In this document: positions 57,472 through 64,000 of the stretch, one piece after another
How positions within the stretch are numbered: position 1 is the stretch's first letter
Layout of the letters: every line of letters starts with the position of its first letter
Translations under genes and position numbers: made by a program
Notes under the pieces: generated by a model
What the model saw: the letters and a program-made list of their open reading frames with translations, nothing else
Database searches by the model: none
What the model was told of the DNA's origin: nothing
Assembly (NCBI RefSeq): GCF_003367195.1
Contig: NZ_QRGO01000001.1
Location: forward strand, 2,776,501-2,840,500
Direction: 5' to 3'
Length of the DNA stretch: 64,000 nt
Source: Undibacter mobilis
Lineage (GTDB): Bacteria > Pseudomonadota > Alphaproteobacteria > Rhizobiales > Xanthobacteraceae

Positions 57472-57654
57472 TTAGTTGTCGAGCGCTTCCTTGAGCTTGT
57501 CCTTGGCGCCGCCAACGGCGTTCTGGATCTTGCCCTTGACCTGATCGGCGTGGCCTTCGGTTTCCAGCTTGGCGTCGCCTGTCACCTTGCCGGCGACTTC
57601 CTTCACCTTGCCTTTGGCCTGCGTCATCGAGCCTTCAATGCGATCTTTGTTCAT
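57472..57654 (-). CDS. CsbD family stress-response protein
   Basis: A 60-residue hydrophilic helical protein with the CsbD pattern (NKDRIEGSMTQAKGKVKEVAGKVTG, then GHADQVKGKIQNAVGGAKDKLKE). CsbD proteins are induced by general stress in many bacteria; their molecular role is unknown. The ATG at 57654 is used because it begins the family domain. Confidence 0.93.
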   Translation of the reverse strand: MNKDRIEGSMTQAKGKVKEVAGKVTGDAKLETEGHADQVKGKIQNAVGGAKDKLKEALDN

Positions 57655-57734
57655 GATGGTTCCCTTTGTCCTGTCGTGAAGCTCATCAAGACAACGCGCA
57701 ATCCCCGCGGGACGTTCCACCGAGGGTGCTGTCT

Positions 57735-57772
57735 CAAAATAAAAGCCCCACGTCCTTGCAGACGCGGGGCTT
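57735..57772 (-). terminator. Rho-independent terminator
   Basis: Two 12-base arms (57743-57754 and 57761-57772) pair with a single mismatch. On the minus strand the stem is followed by a T-rich run. It closes the small secreted-protein gene at 57800. Confidence 0.85.
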
Positions 57773-57799
57773 CAGTTGCCTCATCGAGATGACGGGGTG

Positions 57800-58090
57800 C
57801 TACTTCAGATCCTTGGCCTTGAGCTTGCCATTTTCGGTGCCCTTGTCTTTCGGGTCGACCGTGCTCGAGGCGCCGCTGCCGGTGGTCGTGCGCGAACCGG
57901 TCGCGGCCGGCATGTCGGCAGTGGCCGGCGACTGCGTGCCGCTCTTGCTCATGCTGCCATCGTTCGCCGGTGCGGCGTTGGGGCTGGACGGGTTGGCGGT
58001 CGTGCCGCTGTTGGTAATGGTCTGCGCGTGAGCGATCGACATGCCGGCGACGAGTGCGGCAACGGCCGTCAAAGTGGTGAGCGTCTTCAT
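57800..58090 (-). CDS. Small secreted Ser/Thr-rich protein, unknown
   Basis: A 96-residue protein: signal peptide (KTLTTLTAVAALVAGMSIA, cleavage after AHA), then a mature part rich in Asn, Ser, Thr, Pro and Gly without hydrophobic core, so probably disordered, ending Lys-rich. AGGAGG sits 6 bases before the ATG at 58090, deciding that start over an ATG two codons upstream. No function recognised. It lies in a group with CsbD and another small secreted protein. Confidence 0.78.
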   Translation of the reverse strand: MKTLTTLTAVAALVAGMSIAHAQTITNSGTTANPSSPNAAPANDGSMSKSGTQSPATADMPAATGSRTTTGSGASSTVDPKDKGTENGKLKAKDLK

Positions 58091-58232
58091 GGTCATCCTC
58101 CTGTGAAACATTTAATGGGTTCCGGTTTGCTACCGAACACGCAAGGACAACGGACGTAACAAGTTGAGCGTTCCGGGAACCGGCGCGATTCTTTGCAGTT
58201 GAGCGCGACTAAAGAGTCGCAGCGTCGCGCCG

Positions 58233-58538
58233 TCACCGCGTGGAGTTCGCAAGCGCGCCGTTGCCGTGGCCGTCGATGCGATCATCGGGCGTGAGGCGTA
58301 GCGGCTTTTTGCCCTTGTCATCCGACAGACCCGGCTTGCGCGGCGCCTGACTGCTGGTCTCGGGACGACCGTCCTTGCGCTCGCCGGCATTCATCGGCGG
58401 CGCGATCTTGGCGGGCGGGGCGTTCTGCTGCGCCGCGGCAGCAGGCTCGGGCGGTGCATCGTTTGTCTGGGCGCCGGCGGCGGCCGTGGAAAGGACAAAG
58501 GCCAGAGCGGCGGACATCAGGAGCGGGGTTGGGGTCAT
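58233..58538 (-). CDS. Small secreted Pro/Ala-rich protein, unknown
   Basis: A 101-residue protein with a signal peptide (PLLMSAALAFVLSTAAAG, cleavage near AGA) and a Pro/Ala/Lys-rich mature part (AKIAPPMNAGERKDGRPE, DDKGKKPLRL). AGAGGA precedes the ATG. It is divergent from the methylcrotonyl-CoA carboxylase gene. No family recognised. Confidence 0.72.
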   Translation of the reverse strand: MTPTPLLMSAALAFVLSTAAAGAQTNDAPPEPAAAAQQNAPPAKIAPPMNAGERKDGRPETSSQAPRKPGLSDDKGKKPLRLTPDDRIDGHGNGALANSTR

Positions 58539-58696
58539 CACGGTCCTCTGCGGCGGCCCCGAACGGGCGCTTCCGCACTGTCAACGCGGCGGCGCGCCCG
58601 CGCGTTCCGCCCTCCATTGCCTTGCTGTTCCAGCCGGGGCACCTTGGCCGCGCATGACAAGACGGCCGGCGATTCCGCCGCCGGGGAGGCGCAGCT

Positions 58697-60304
58697 TTGA
58701 CGGTCCTGAAATCGGCGATCGATGCTTCATCGCCGGAATTTGCCGGTAATTCCGCCCGCATGCGGGTGCTGCTCGAGGAACTGCACGCCCGGCGCGCCGA
58801 GGCCGCCCTGGGCGGCAGCGAGAAGGCGCGGGCGCGCCATGTCGGCCGCGGCAAGCTGTTGCCGCGCGACCGGGTGATGAACCTGATCGACCCGGGTTCG
58901 CCCTTTCTCGAAATCGCGCCGCTCGCCGCCAACGGCATGTATGACGATGCCATTCACGGCGCCGGCATGATCGCCGGCATCGGCCGCGTCGAGGGCCGCG
59001 AATGCATGGTCGTGTGCAACGATTCCACCATCAAGGGCGGCACCTATTACCCGATGACGGTGAAGAAGCATCTGCGCGCCCAGGAGATCGCGCGCGAGAA
59101 CCGGCTGCCTTGCGTCTACCTCGTCGACAGTGGCGGCGCCAACCTGCCGCACCAGACCGAGGTGTTTCCCGACCGCGAGCATTTCGGCCGCATCTTCTAC
59201 AATCAGGCGACTTTGTCGTCCTTGCGCATTCCGCAGATCGCCGTGGTGATGGGCTCCTGCACGGCGGGCGGCGCCTATGTGCCGGCGATGTCGGATGAGA
59301 CCATCATCGTCAGGAATCAGGGCACCATTTTCCTCGGCGGCCCGCCGCTGGTGAAGGCGGCGACGGGCGAGGTGGTCAGCGCCGAGGATCTCGGCGGCGG
59401 CGACCTGCATGCGCGCAAGTCCGGCGTCGCCGATCATCTGGCGCAGGACGATCATCATGCGCTCAGCCTCGCGCGCCGGATTGTCGCCAATCTCAACACC
59501 CGCAAGGATGTCGATATCGCGATCGAGACGCCGCGCGATCCGCTCTATGACGCCGCCGAGCTGGACGGCCTTGTCCCGGTCGATCTCAAGAAGCAGTACG
59601 ACATCCGCGAGGTCATCGCGCGTCTGGTCGACGGCTCGGAGTTCGACGAGTTCAAGCAGCTTTACGGCACCACTTTGGTCTGCGGCTTCGCACGCATCCA
59701 CGGCATGCCGGTCGGCATCCTCGGCAATAACGGCATCCTGTTCTCGGAGAGCGCGCTCAAGGGCGCGCATTTCATCGAGCTGTGCTGCCAGCGCCGCATT
59801 CCGCTGCTGTTCCTGCAGAACATCGTTGGTTTCATGGTCGGCCGCGATTACGAGGCCGGCGGCATCGCCAAGGACGGCGCCAAGCTGGTCACCGCGGTCG
59901 CCTGCGCGCAGGTGCCGAAGATCACGGTCATCGTCGGCGGCTCCTACGGCGCCGGCAATTACGGCATGTGCGGCCGGGCCTACTCGCCGCGTTTCCTGTT
60001 CACCTGGCCGAATGCGCGCATCTCGGTGATGGGCGGCGAGCAGGCGGCGTCCGTGCTCGCCACCGTCAAGCGCGACAATATCGAAGCCGGCGGGGCCAAG
60101 TGGAGCGAGATCGAGGAAGAGGAATTCAAGACGCCGATCCGCGAGCAATACGAGGAAGAGGGCAATCCCTATTACGCGACGGCGCGGTTATGGGACGACG
60201 GCATCATCGCGCCCTCGGAAACCCGCCGCGTGCTGGCTTTGGCGTTCAGCGCGGCGCTCAACGCGCCGGTGCCGGAGACGAGGTTTGGGGTTTTCAGGAT
60301 GTGA
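58697..60304 (+). CDS. mccB: Methylcrotonyl-CoA carboxylase beta subunit (acyl-CoA carboxyltransferase)
   Basis: A 535-residue carboxyltransferase, the length and motif pattern of Mcc[78 protein letters not shown] and [17 protein letters not shown]. It carboxylates 3-methylcrotonyl-CoA in leucine breakdown, after isovaleryl-CoA dehydrogenase (40811). TTG start at 58697, with GGGGAGG upstream; a later ATG at codon 22 is possible. The biotin-bearing partner MccA is not in the window. Confidence 0.92.
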   Translation: MTVLKSAIDASSPEFAGNSARMRVLLEELHARRAEAALGGSEKARARHVGRGKLLPRDRVMNLIDPGSPFLEIAPLAANGMYDDAIHGAGMIAGIGRVEGRECMVVCNDSTIKGGTYYPMTVKKHLRAQEIARENRLPCVYLVDSGGANLPHQTEVFPDREHFGRIFYNQATLSSLRIPQIAVVMGSCTAGGAYVPAMSDETIIVRNQGTIFLGGPPLVKAATGEVVSAEDLGGGDLHARKSGVADHLAQDDHHALSLARRIVANLNTRKDVDIAIETPRDPLYDAAELDGLVPVDLKKQYDIREVIARLVDGSEFDEFKQLYGTTLVCGFARIHGMPVGILGNNGILFSESALKGAHFIELCCQRRIPLLFLQNIVGFMVGRDYEAGGIAKDGAKLVTAVACAQVPKITVIVGGSYGAGNYGMCGRAYSPRFLFTWPNARISVMGGEQAASVLATVKRDNIEAGGAKWSEIEEEEFKTPIREQYEEEGNPYYATARLWDDGIIAPSETRRVLALAFSAALNAPVPETRFGVFRM

Positions 60305-60327
60305 GGGCTTGAAATGGGTTAATTTCG

Positions 60328-60855
60328 TCAGTCGTCTTTAGATCGGCCGCGGTCATAGTATTCTTGAACGTCAGGGTGCGTTGGTCGAATTGACCACCAG
60401 TACCGACGATCGCCAGCAGCAACTTGAGTGAACATGTTGTCATAAACATATTTCACTTTCGTTGATCCGGGCCGATTTCGATTGGCAAGCGGTATGCGGC
60501 CGTATGCGTCTAAAAATAGATTCAAGGCGTTGGCTTCAATGTCTATGCAGCGCGCGTCGTCGAACGCCCAGACTTCATAACGAGCGTTGGGAAGAGTGCG
60601 TCCGAGCGGCTCCAGCCATTGTCGATGAGAAGACCAGCGCTGCGCTATGCTGCCTCTGCCGATATAGATTAGCGGACTGTCGTCCTTGTCGTATGCAATT
60701 TGATAAGGAGGCCCGAGACGTATGAAGTATATCGAATTTTTCCAATCCCACACTTCGTTGCTTCCGCTGCAATACAATATGATGTTGCGCCAGTCAGACT
60801 CGGTCAGCGGAATTTCAGTGGCACGCCACCAGTTTACCTCAGCGATCGTTGCCAT
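60328..60855 (-). CDS. GIY-YIG-like protein, unknown function
   Basis: A 175-residue protein. Residues 40-125 look like a GIY-YIG domain: SIYFIRLG (first strand), PLIYIGRGSIAQRW (second signature and Arg), HRQWLEPLG, then DIEANALNLFLDAYGRIPLANRN, with the candidate metal-binding Glu and terminal Asn. Motif reading by eye, not a profile match. The upstream gene is mccB, convergent; composition is somewhat AT-richer than neighbours. ATG 60855 is used; the longer frame is not family-like. Confidence 0.62.
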   Translation of the reverse strand: MATIAEVNWWRATEIPLTESDWRNIILYCSGSNEVWDWKNSIYFIRLGPPYQIAYDKDDSPLIYIGRGSIAQRWSSHRQWLEPLGRTLPNARYEVWAFDDARCIDIEANALNLFLDAYGRIPLANRNRPGSTKVKYVYDNMFTQVAAGDRRYWWSIRPTHPDVQEYYDRGRSKDD

Positions 60856-60973
60856 GGCGTGCTCTTTGATGGATTGCAGGTGAGTGTTGGGGGCGACAGC
60901 GATGCGTAGTTGCCGTTTCTTTCGCTTCCGCCGCCCCTCGTCGTTATTCTCCGGTAACCCGTGAACCTTCGCA

Positions 60974-61192
60974 ATGCCCTCCCGCCCCAAAAAACCGCCC
61001 GGTCACGATTGGGAAGTCTTCATCCGCTATCTCGAAGATGGCGAGGATGACAGCCTTGAGGTGACCGGCTGCTGGACACCGGAGGAGGCGATCGCCAAGG
61101 CGCGCGATGAACTCAACGCCTATGCCAAGAGCGACGACGACAAGGACCAGTTCGAGGTTGTTGCGGTGGTCCGCTCGGACGCGGAAATTTAG
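60974..61192 (+). CDS. Small soluble protein, unknown
   Basis: A 72-residue acidic protein (HDWEVFIRYLEDGEDDSLEVTGC, ...TPEEAIAKARDELNAYAKSDDDKDQFEVVAVVRS) predicted to be a small alpha/beta domain. It lies 118 bases from the divergent GIY-YIG-like gene and just before the nested repeat locus. Coding potential is supported by codon use and acidic pattern; family unknown. Confidence 0.68.
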   Translation: MPSRPKKPPGHDWEVFIRYLEDGEDDSLEVTGCWTPEEAIAKARDELNAYAKSDDDKDQFEVVAVVRSDAEI

Positions 61193-61199
61193 GAGGCAG

Positions 61200-61398
61200 G
61201 CCTCATGGTGAGGAGCGCTCCGGCAGGAGCGCGTCTCGAACCATCGCAAGTCGGCTTTAGCCGACTTGCGTGATAACATGCCCGATCTCGGGTTTACCCG
61301 AGATCGGGTGGGCCGCCCCATCCTTCGAGACGCGGCCGTCGCAGCCAAGTCTGTGCAGGCTGCGCCTGCTATGGCCGCTCCTCAGGATGAGGGCGGGG
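61200..61398. repeat. Nested palindromic repeat locus with two perfect TTTA-loop hairpins
   Basis: Composite of palindromes: a CATGGT-type unit (61201-61244), a perfect 11-base stem with TTTA loop (61245-61270), a perfect 12-base stem with TTTA loop (61281-61308) and an ATCCT-type unit (about 61311-61398) with an inner GCAGCC/GGCTGC hairpin. The two outer units are the reverse complement of the pair at 17473-17567, with the hairpins inserted between them. No gene overlaps it. Confidence 0.85.
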
Positions 61399-61494
61399 CG
61401 TGGATTGACGAACCGAGATATTCCCGCATTGCGCTTGGCTCCATGCGGGCTACACTTTTTCAACCAAGACAGGCAGCGGCATAAAAAGGGCCTC

Positions 61495-62187
61495 ATGAAA
61501 CACACCTCCGCTCTCATCGTCGGCGCCGGTTCCGGCCTGTCCGCCTCGCTCGCGCGGCTCATGCTCAAGGATGGCATGCAGGTCGCGCTCGCCGCGCGGT
61601 CGCCGCAGAAGCTCAGGGAATTCTCCGACGCCACCGGCGCGCGGACCTTCGAGTGCGACGCGGCGCAGGCCTACGACGTCGGCAAGCTGTTCGACGATCT
61701 CGACGCCGCCCGTCTCACTCCCGATGTTGTCGTCTACAATCCGGGCTACCGGGTGCGCGGCCCGCTCATCAATCTCGATCCGGTCGAGGTCGAGAAGACG
61801 CTGGCGATCACCGCCTTCGGCGGCTTCCTCGTCGCGCAGCAGGCCGTCAGGCGCATGCTTCCGAAAGGCGAGGGCGCGCTGCTGTTCACCGGCGCGTCCG
61901 CCTCGGTGAAGGGCTATGCGCAATCGGCGCCCTTCGCCATGGGCAAGTTCGCGCTGCGCGGCCTGGCGCAAAGCCTCGCCCGCGAACTCGGCCCGCAGGG
62001 CATTCATGTCGCTCATTTTGTTATCGACGGCGGCATTCGCAGTGTGCGCCGCCCGCCCGATCCGGCCAAGCCCGACGCGACTCTCGATCCCGACGCCATT
62101 GCCGAAACCTATATGCAGGTCCTCAGGCAGCCGCGTAATGCCTGGAGTCTGGAAGTCGAGCTGCGGCCGTGGGTGGAGAAGTTCTAG
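61495..62187 (+). CDS. SDR family protein with Phe in place of catalytic Tyr
   Basis: 230 residues, short-chain dehydrogenase fold: the N-terminal cofactor motif LIVGAGSGLSASLAR (GxxxGxG-like), VVYNPGYRVRG (in the NNAG position), and FTGASASVKG with the catalytic Ser region. The YxxxK motif reads F147-AMG-K151: the catalytic tyrosine is replaced by phenylalanine, so classical SDR redox catalysis is doubtful. The start at 61495 follows AAAGGG. Followed by an inverted repeat at 62193. Confidence 0.88.
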   Translation: MKHTSALIVGAGSGLSASLARLMLKDGMQVALAARSPQKLREFSDATGARTFECDAAQAYDVGKLFDDLDAARLTPDVVVYNPGYRVRGPLINLDPVEVEKTLAITAFGGFLVAQQAVRRMLPKGEGALLFTGASASVKGYAQSAPFAMGKFALRGLAQSLARELGPQGIHVAHFVIDGGIRSVRRPPDPAKPDATLDPDAIAETYMQVLRQPRNAWSLEVELRPWVEKF

Positions 62188-62192
62188 CGTCC

Positions 62193-62236
62193 GTCATTCC
62201 GGGTCCGCACGTTTTGATGCGCGTCCCCGGAATGAC
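62193..62236. repeat. Interspersed inverted repeat (GTCATTCCGGG type), copy 2
   Basis: Arms GTCATTCCGGG (62193-62203) and CCCGGAATGAC match the copy at 12153-12192, here with a longer spacer containing GTTTTGATGCGCG. It lies 5 bases after the SDR stop, again at a gene's 3' end. Confidence 0.85.
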
Positions 62237-62283
62237 AGGCCGCAAGGCTTTTCATGGCCGCCGCGGGCCGATAAACCTCGGGC

Positions 62284-63021
62284 ATGATCGACACTCAGCA
62301 CCTCCAATCTCTCGCTCCCGCCGGCACCTTGCGCGGCGGCGTTGTCGTCGCGCCGGCCAAATCCATTTCATTTGCCACGACAGGTGACGACGGCGCGGTG
62401 CAGGGGGTGCCCGTCGATCTGCTGCGCGGCTTTGCGGCGCTGCTGAACGTGCCACTGGCGCTGACCGAATTTCCCAATTCCGGCCAGCTCACCGACGCCA
62501 TTGCCGAAGGCCGCTGCGACATCGGTTTCATGCCGCGCGATGCGGCGCGTGAGGCGCGCGTCGCCTTCGGCCCGTCCTTCTATCTGATGGGCAGCACGTA
62601 TCTGGTGCCGGCCGGCTCGGAGATCTTCACCATCGAGGCCGTCAACCGCGAGGGCATCCGCATCGTCGCCATCGCCAACACCACGACAGCGCGCGCGGCT
62701 CGGCGCACCGCGCCGCTGGCAATGGTCGAGGAAGTGCCAAGCGTCGAACTCATGACGGCGATGGCGCAGCGCGGTGAGGCCGACGCCTTCGCGCTATCGC
62801 ATGACTCCTTCGCCGGCCTGTTGCCACGCATTCCCGGCGCGCGCATTTTGCCGGGCCAGTTTCAGCAGACCGGCATCGGCGTCGCGGTGCCACCGGGCCG
62901 GCCCGGCGCGCTGGTGCTCGCGCGTGCGCTCATCGAAGAGGCGAAGACGAACGGTCTGGTCCGCCGCGCCTTCGATGCCGCGGGCTTCGTCGACGCCGCG
63001 GTGGCGCCCCTGGAAAGCTAG
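62284..63021 (+). CDS. Solute-binding-like protein (SBP family 3 type) lacking a signal peptide
   Basis: A 245-residue bilobal binding protein of the amino-acid ABC type: TLRGGVVVAPAKSISFATTG, VPVDLLRGFAALLNVPLALTE, IAEGRCDIGFMPRDAAR, and the hinge/return segments near VAIANTTTARAARR. No signal peptide is visible at the N-terminus (MIDTQHLQSLAPAG), unlike typical periplasmic members, so it may be cytoplasmic or exported by another route. No transporter genes are beside it. Confidence 0.82.
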   Translation: MIDTQHLQSLAPAGTLRGGVVVAPAKSISFATTGDDGAVQGVPVDLLRGFAALLNVPLALTEFPNSGQLTDAIAEGRCDIGFMPRDAAREARVAFGPSFYLMGSTYLVPAGSEIFTIEAVNREGIRIVAIANTTTARAARRTAPLAMVEEVPSVELMTAMAQRGEADAFALSHDSFAGLLPRIPGARILPGQFQQTGIGVAVPPGRPGALVLARALIEEAKTNGLVRRAFDAAGFVDAAVAPLES

Positions 63022-63117
63022 AGCGCGTCAGCTTTGCTTGGGGCGTTTGCTGGATGCCCCGCTTTTATGGGGCCTGACAGGGCGGGCACCTCCGTGTCGA
63101 TCAACTTCAATTGCGCT

Positions 63118-63660
63118 TTAGTCGGCGCTTACCCGGATCGGCGCGGCGGCCATGCGCCGGTACAGATTGATGCGACGGCGGATCGGCACCCAATCGTACA
63201 GATAGATTTCGATCGGCTTCCAGTTGGCGACCCAGCCGACAATGATCAGGCTTTCCTCCAGCACCCGCGCTGCCACTTTGTTGGGAATAATGGCGGCGGC
63301 GATCTGGCTCGCCGTCAGGCAGCCGATCAGCACCACAATGCCGATACCGAGGAAGCGCCGACCAAGGCGGAACAGTTCGCGCAATTCCTGCTCGGCGTGG
63401 ATGGCACGGTCGGTGAAATAATGCGCGAAGGCTTCAGGAATGCGCGCGGCGTCGGGCTTGGCCGCCTCGCTTTCCGGCAAGTGGACGACGATTTCAAAAG
63501 CCTCCGCCGCCGGCAGTTCGCGCACCCAGCCGGCGATGAATTCCTCGACGCCGGCGTCGAGATCCTTCTGCCTGAACGGCGAGGGATCGAGCGAACTGAA
63601 CAGGTGCGCGATCGTCGCCGTGCGCAACGCAATGACGGTTGCGGGCGCGCTCGGGCTCAT
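63118..63660 (-). CDS. Membrane protein of unknown function
   Basis: A 180-residue protein with a soluble N-terminal part (a charged helix region around EEFIAGWVREL and HAEQELRELFRLGRRF) and two C-terminal helices (LGIGIVVLIGCLTASQIAAAII and ESLIIVGWVANWKPIEIYLY) ending in an Arg-rich tail. The start at 63660 is used because the longer frame is not typical. No family recognised. Confidence 0.75.
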   Translation of the reverse strand: MSPSAPATVIALRTATIAHLFSSLDPSPFRQKDLDAGVEEFIAGWVRELPAAEAFEIVVHLPESEAAKPDAARIPEAFAHYFTDRAIHAEQELRELFRLGRRFLGIGIVVLIGCLTASQIAAAIIPNKVAARVLEESLIIVGWVANWKPIEIYLYDWVPIRRRINLYRRMAAAPIRVSAD

Positions 63661-63670
63661 GGCGTCGTCA

Positions 63671-64000
63671 TCAGATGGTGACCACGATCTTGGCGCTCGC
63701 GCCTTGCTCCACCGCCTCATGCGCGGCGGCGGTATCGTTGAGCCCGAACTGGCGCGGATCGACACGGTGGATCAGCTTGCCCTGGGCCAGTGCGGCGCCG
63801 ATACCGCTGACCGCGCGGGCACGCTCGGCAGCATCGAGTTCGAACACCAGGAAGAACTGGATGCCGATGGCGTTCGACAGCAGGAACTGCGCCGGCAGCG
63901 ACAAGTCGGGCCCGGCAATGCCGTAGACGATGACGCTGCCTTTGGGCCGCAGCACCGTCGGCAGCAGCTTGGCATTGGCGGTGATGTTGAGTTCGACCAC
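63671..64000 (-). CDS. Zinc-type/quinone oxidoreductase (MDR family), C-terminal fragment at window edge
   Basis: Only the last 110 or so residues are present; the 5' part lies beyond the right edge. The stretch PTVLRPKGSVIVYGIAG and VEQGASAKIVVTI is the C-terminal cofactor-domain end of medium-chain dehydrogenase/reductase (quinone oxidoreductase) proteins. The stop is 10 bases from the start of the previous minus-strand gene, suggesting cotranscription. Substrate cannot be read from this fragment. Confidence 0.8.
   Translation of the reverse strand: MVELNITANAKLLPTVLRPKGSVIVYGIAGPDLSLPAQFLLSNAIGIQFFLVFELDAAERARAVSGIGAALAQGKLIHRVDPRQFGLNDTAAAHEAVEQGASAKIVVTI

Overview
The window is 64 kb of GC-rich (roughly two-thirds GC by eye), densely coded chromosomal DNA from an alphaproteobacterium. 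It most probably belongs to the Hyphomicrobiales near Xanthobacteraceae/Nitrobacteraceae (Pseudolabrys, Bradyrhizobium or Rhodopseudomonas-like). This rests on an ATP12 F1-ATPase chaperone gene, an Irr-type iron-control palindrome, the NodB-deacetylase and DUF families present, and the style of the interspersed palindromic repeats. The assignment is inference from protein families, not a database match. No rRNA, prophage, transposase, integrase or CRISPR array was seen. One tRNA, tRNA-Leu(GAG), lies at 35807-35891 on the minus strand.

Layout. 1-4.4 kb: a tightly overlapping plus-strand operon of rarA (cut by the left edge), a secreted protein, arylamine N-acetyltransferase, an RluA-type pseudouridine synthase with a long basic tail, and a proline-rich secreted protein. 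4.4-11.0 kb, minus strand: a formate/nitrite-family channel, an aldo/keto reductase and a three-gene 2-oxoacid:ferredoxin/NADP oxidoreductase operon. 11.3-17.4 kb: ATP12, a divergent DoxX/LysR pair with a clear operator, two DUF membrane proteins, Dps and a TPR protein. 17.6-31.1 kb: propionyl-CoA carboxylase beta (pccB) and alpha (pccA), separated by about 10 kb. Between them lie an AT-richer patch with a GIY-YIG-like gene and an orphan membrane-anchored gene, a highly structured non-coding stretch at 21.3-21.6 kb, a Tat-exported amidohydrolase, a Ca2+/H+ antiporter, a DMT transporter, a thioesterase, a 1-Cys peroxiredoxin and an MgtC/DUF4010 protein.

31.1-41.98 kb: ClC channel, gamma-glutamylcyclotransferase-like protein plus acylphosphatase, PepSY membrane protein, LipB, an orphan FliN-like SpoA protein, the tRNA, a DUF3830 protein, two adjacent NodB-type deacetylases, a GGDEF/EAL protein and isovaleryl-CoA dehydrogenase. 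42-52.4 kb: a secreted hydrolase-like protein, an amino-acid permease coupled to an unknown secreted protein, an XRE regulator, an FTR1 permease/cupredoxin iron-uptake pair under a probable Irr box, an aldo/keto reductase, queC with a VUT-family queuosine-precursor transporter, RraA-like, YdcF and DUF599 proteins. 52.5-64 kb: rhodanese, tandem glutathione S-transferases, a phospholipase D/VTT fusion with an EEP phosphatase, a CsbD/small secreted protein group, methylcrotonyl-CoA carboxylase beta, a second GIY-YIG-like gene, a nested palindromic repeat locus, an SDR with a replaced catalytic Tyr, a solute-binding-like protein without a signal peptide, and a quinone oxidoreductase cut by the right edge.

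Themes: breakdown of odd-chain and branched-chain substrates (pccA, pccB, ivd, mccB) with the genes scattered rather than clustered; iron handling (Dps, FTR1/cupredoxin, possibly PepSY); and stress or envelope maintenance. I saw no complete new multi-gene system. The most unusual items are the nested palindromic repeats, related in inverted orientation at 17.5 and 61.3 kb, and the RNA-like folding region at 21.3-21.6 kb.
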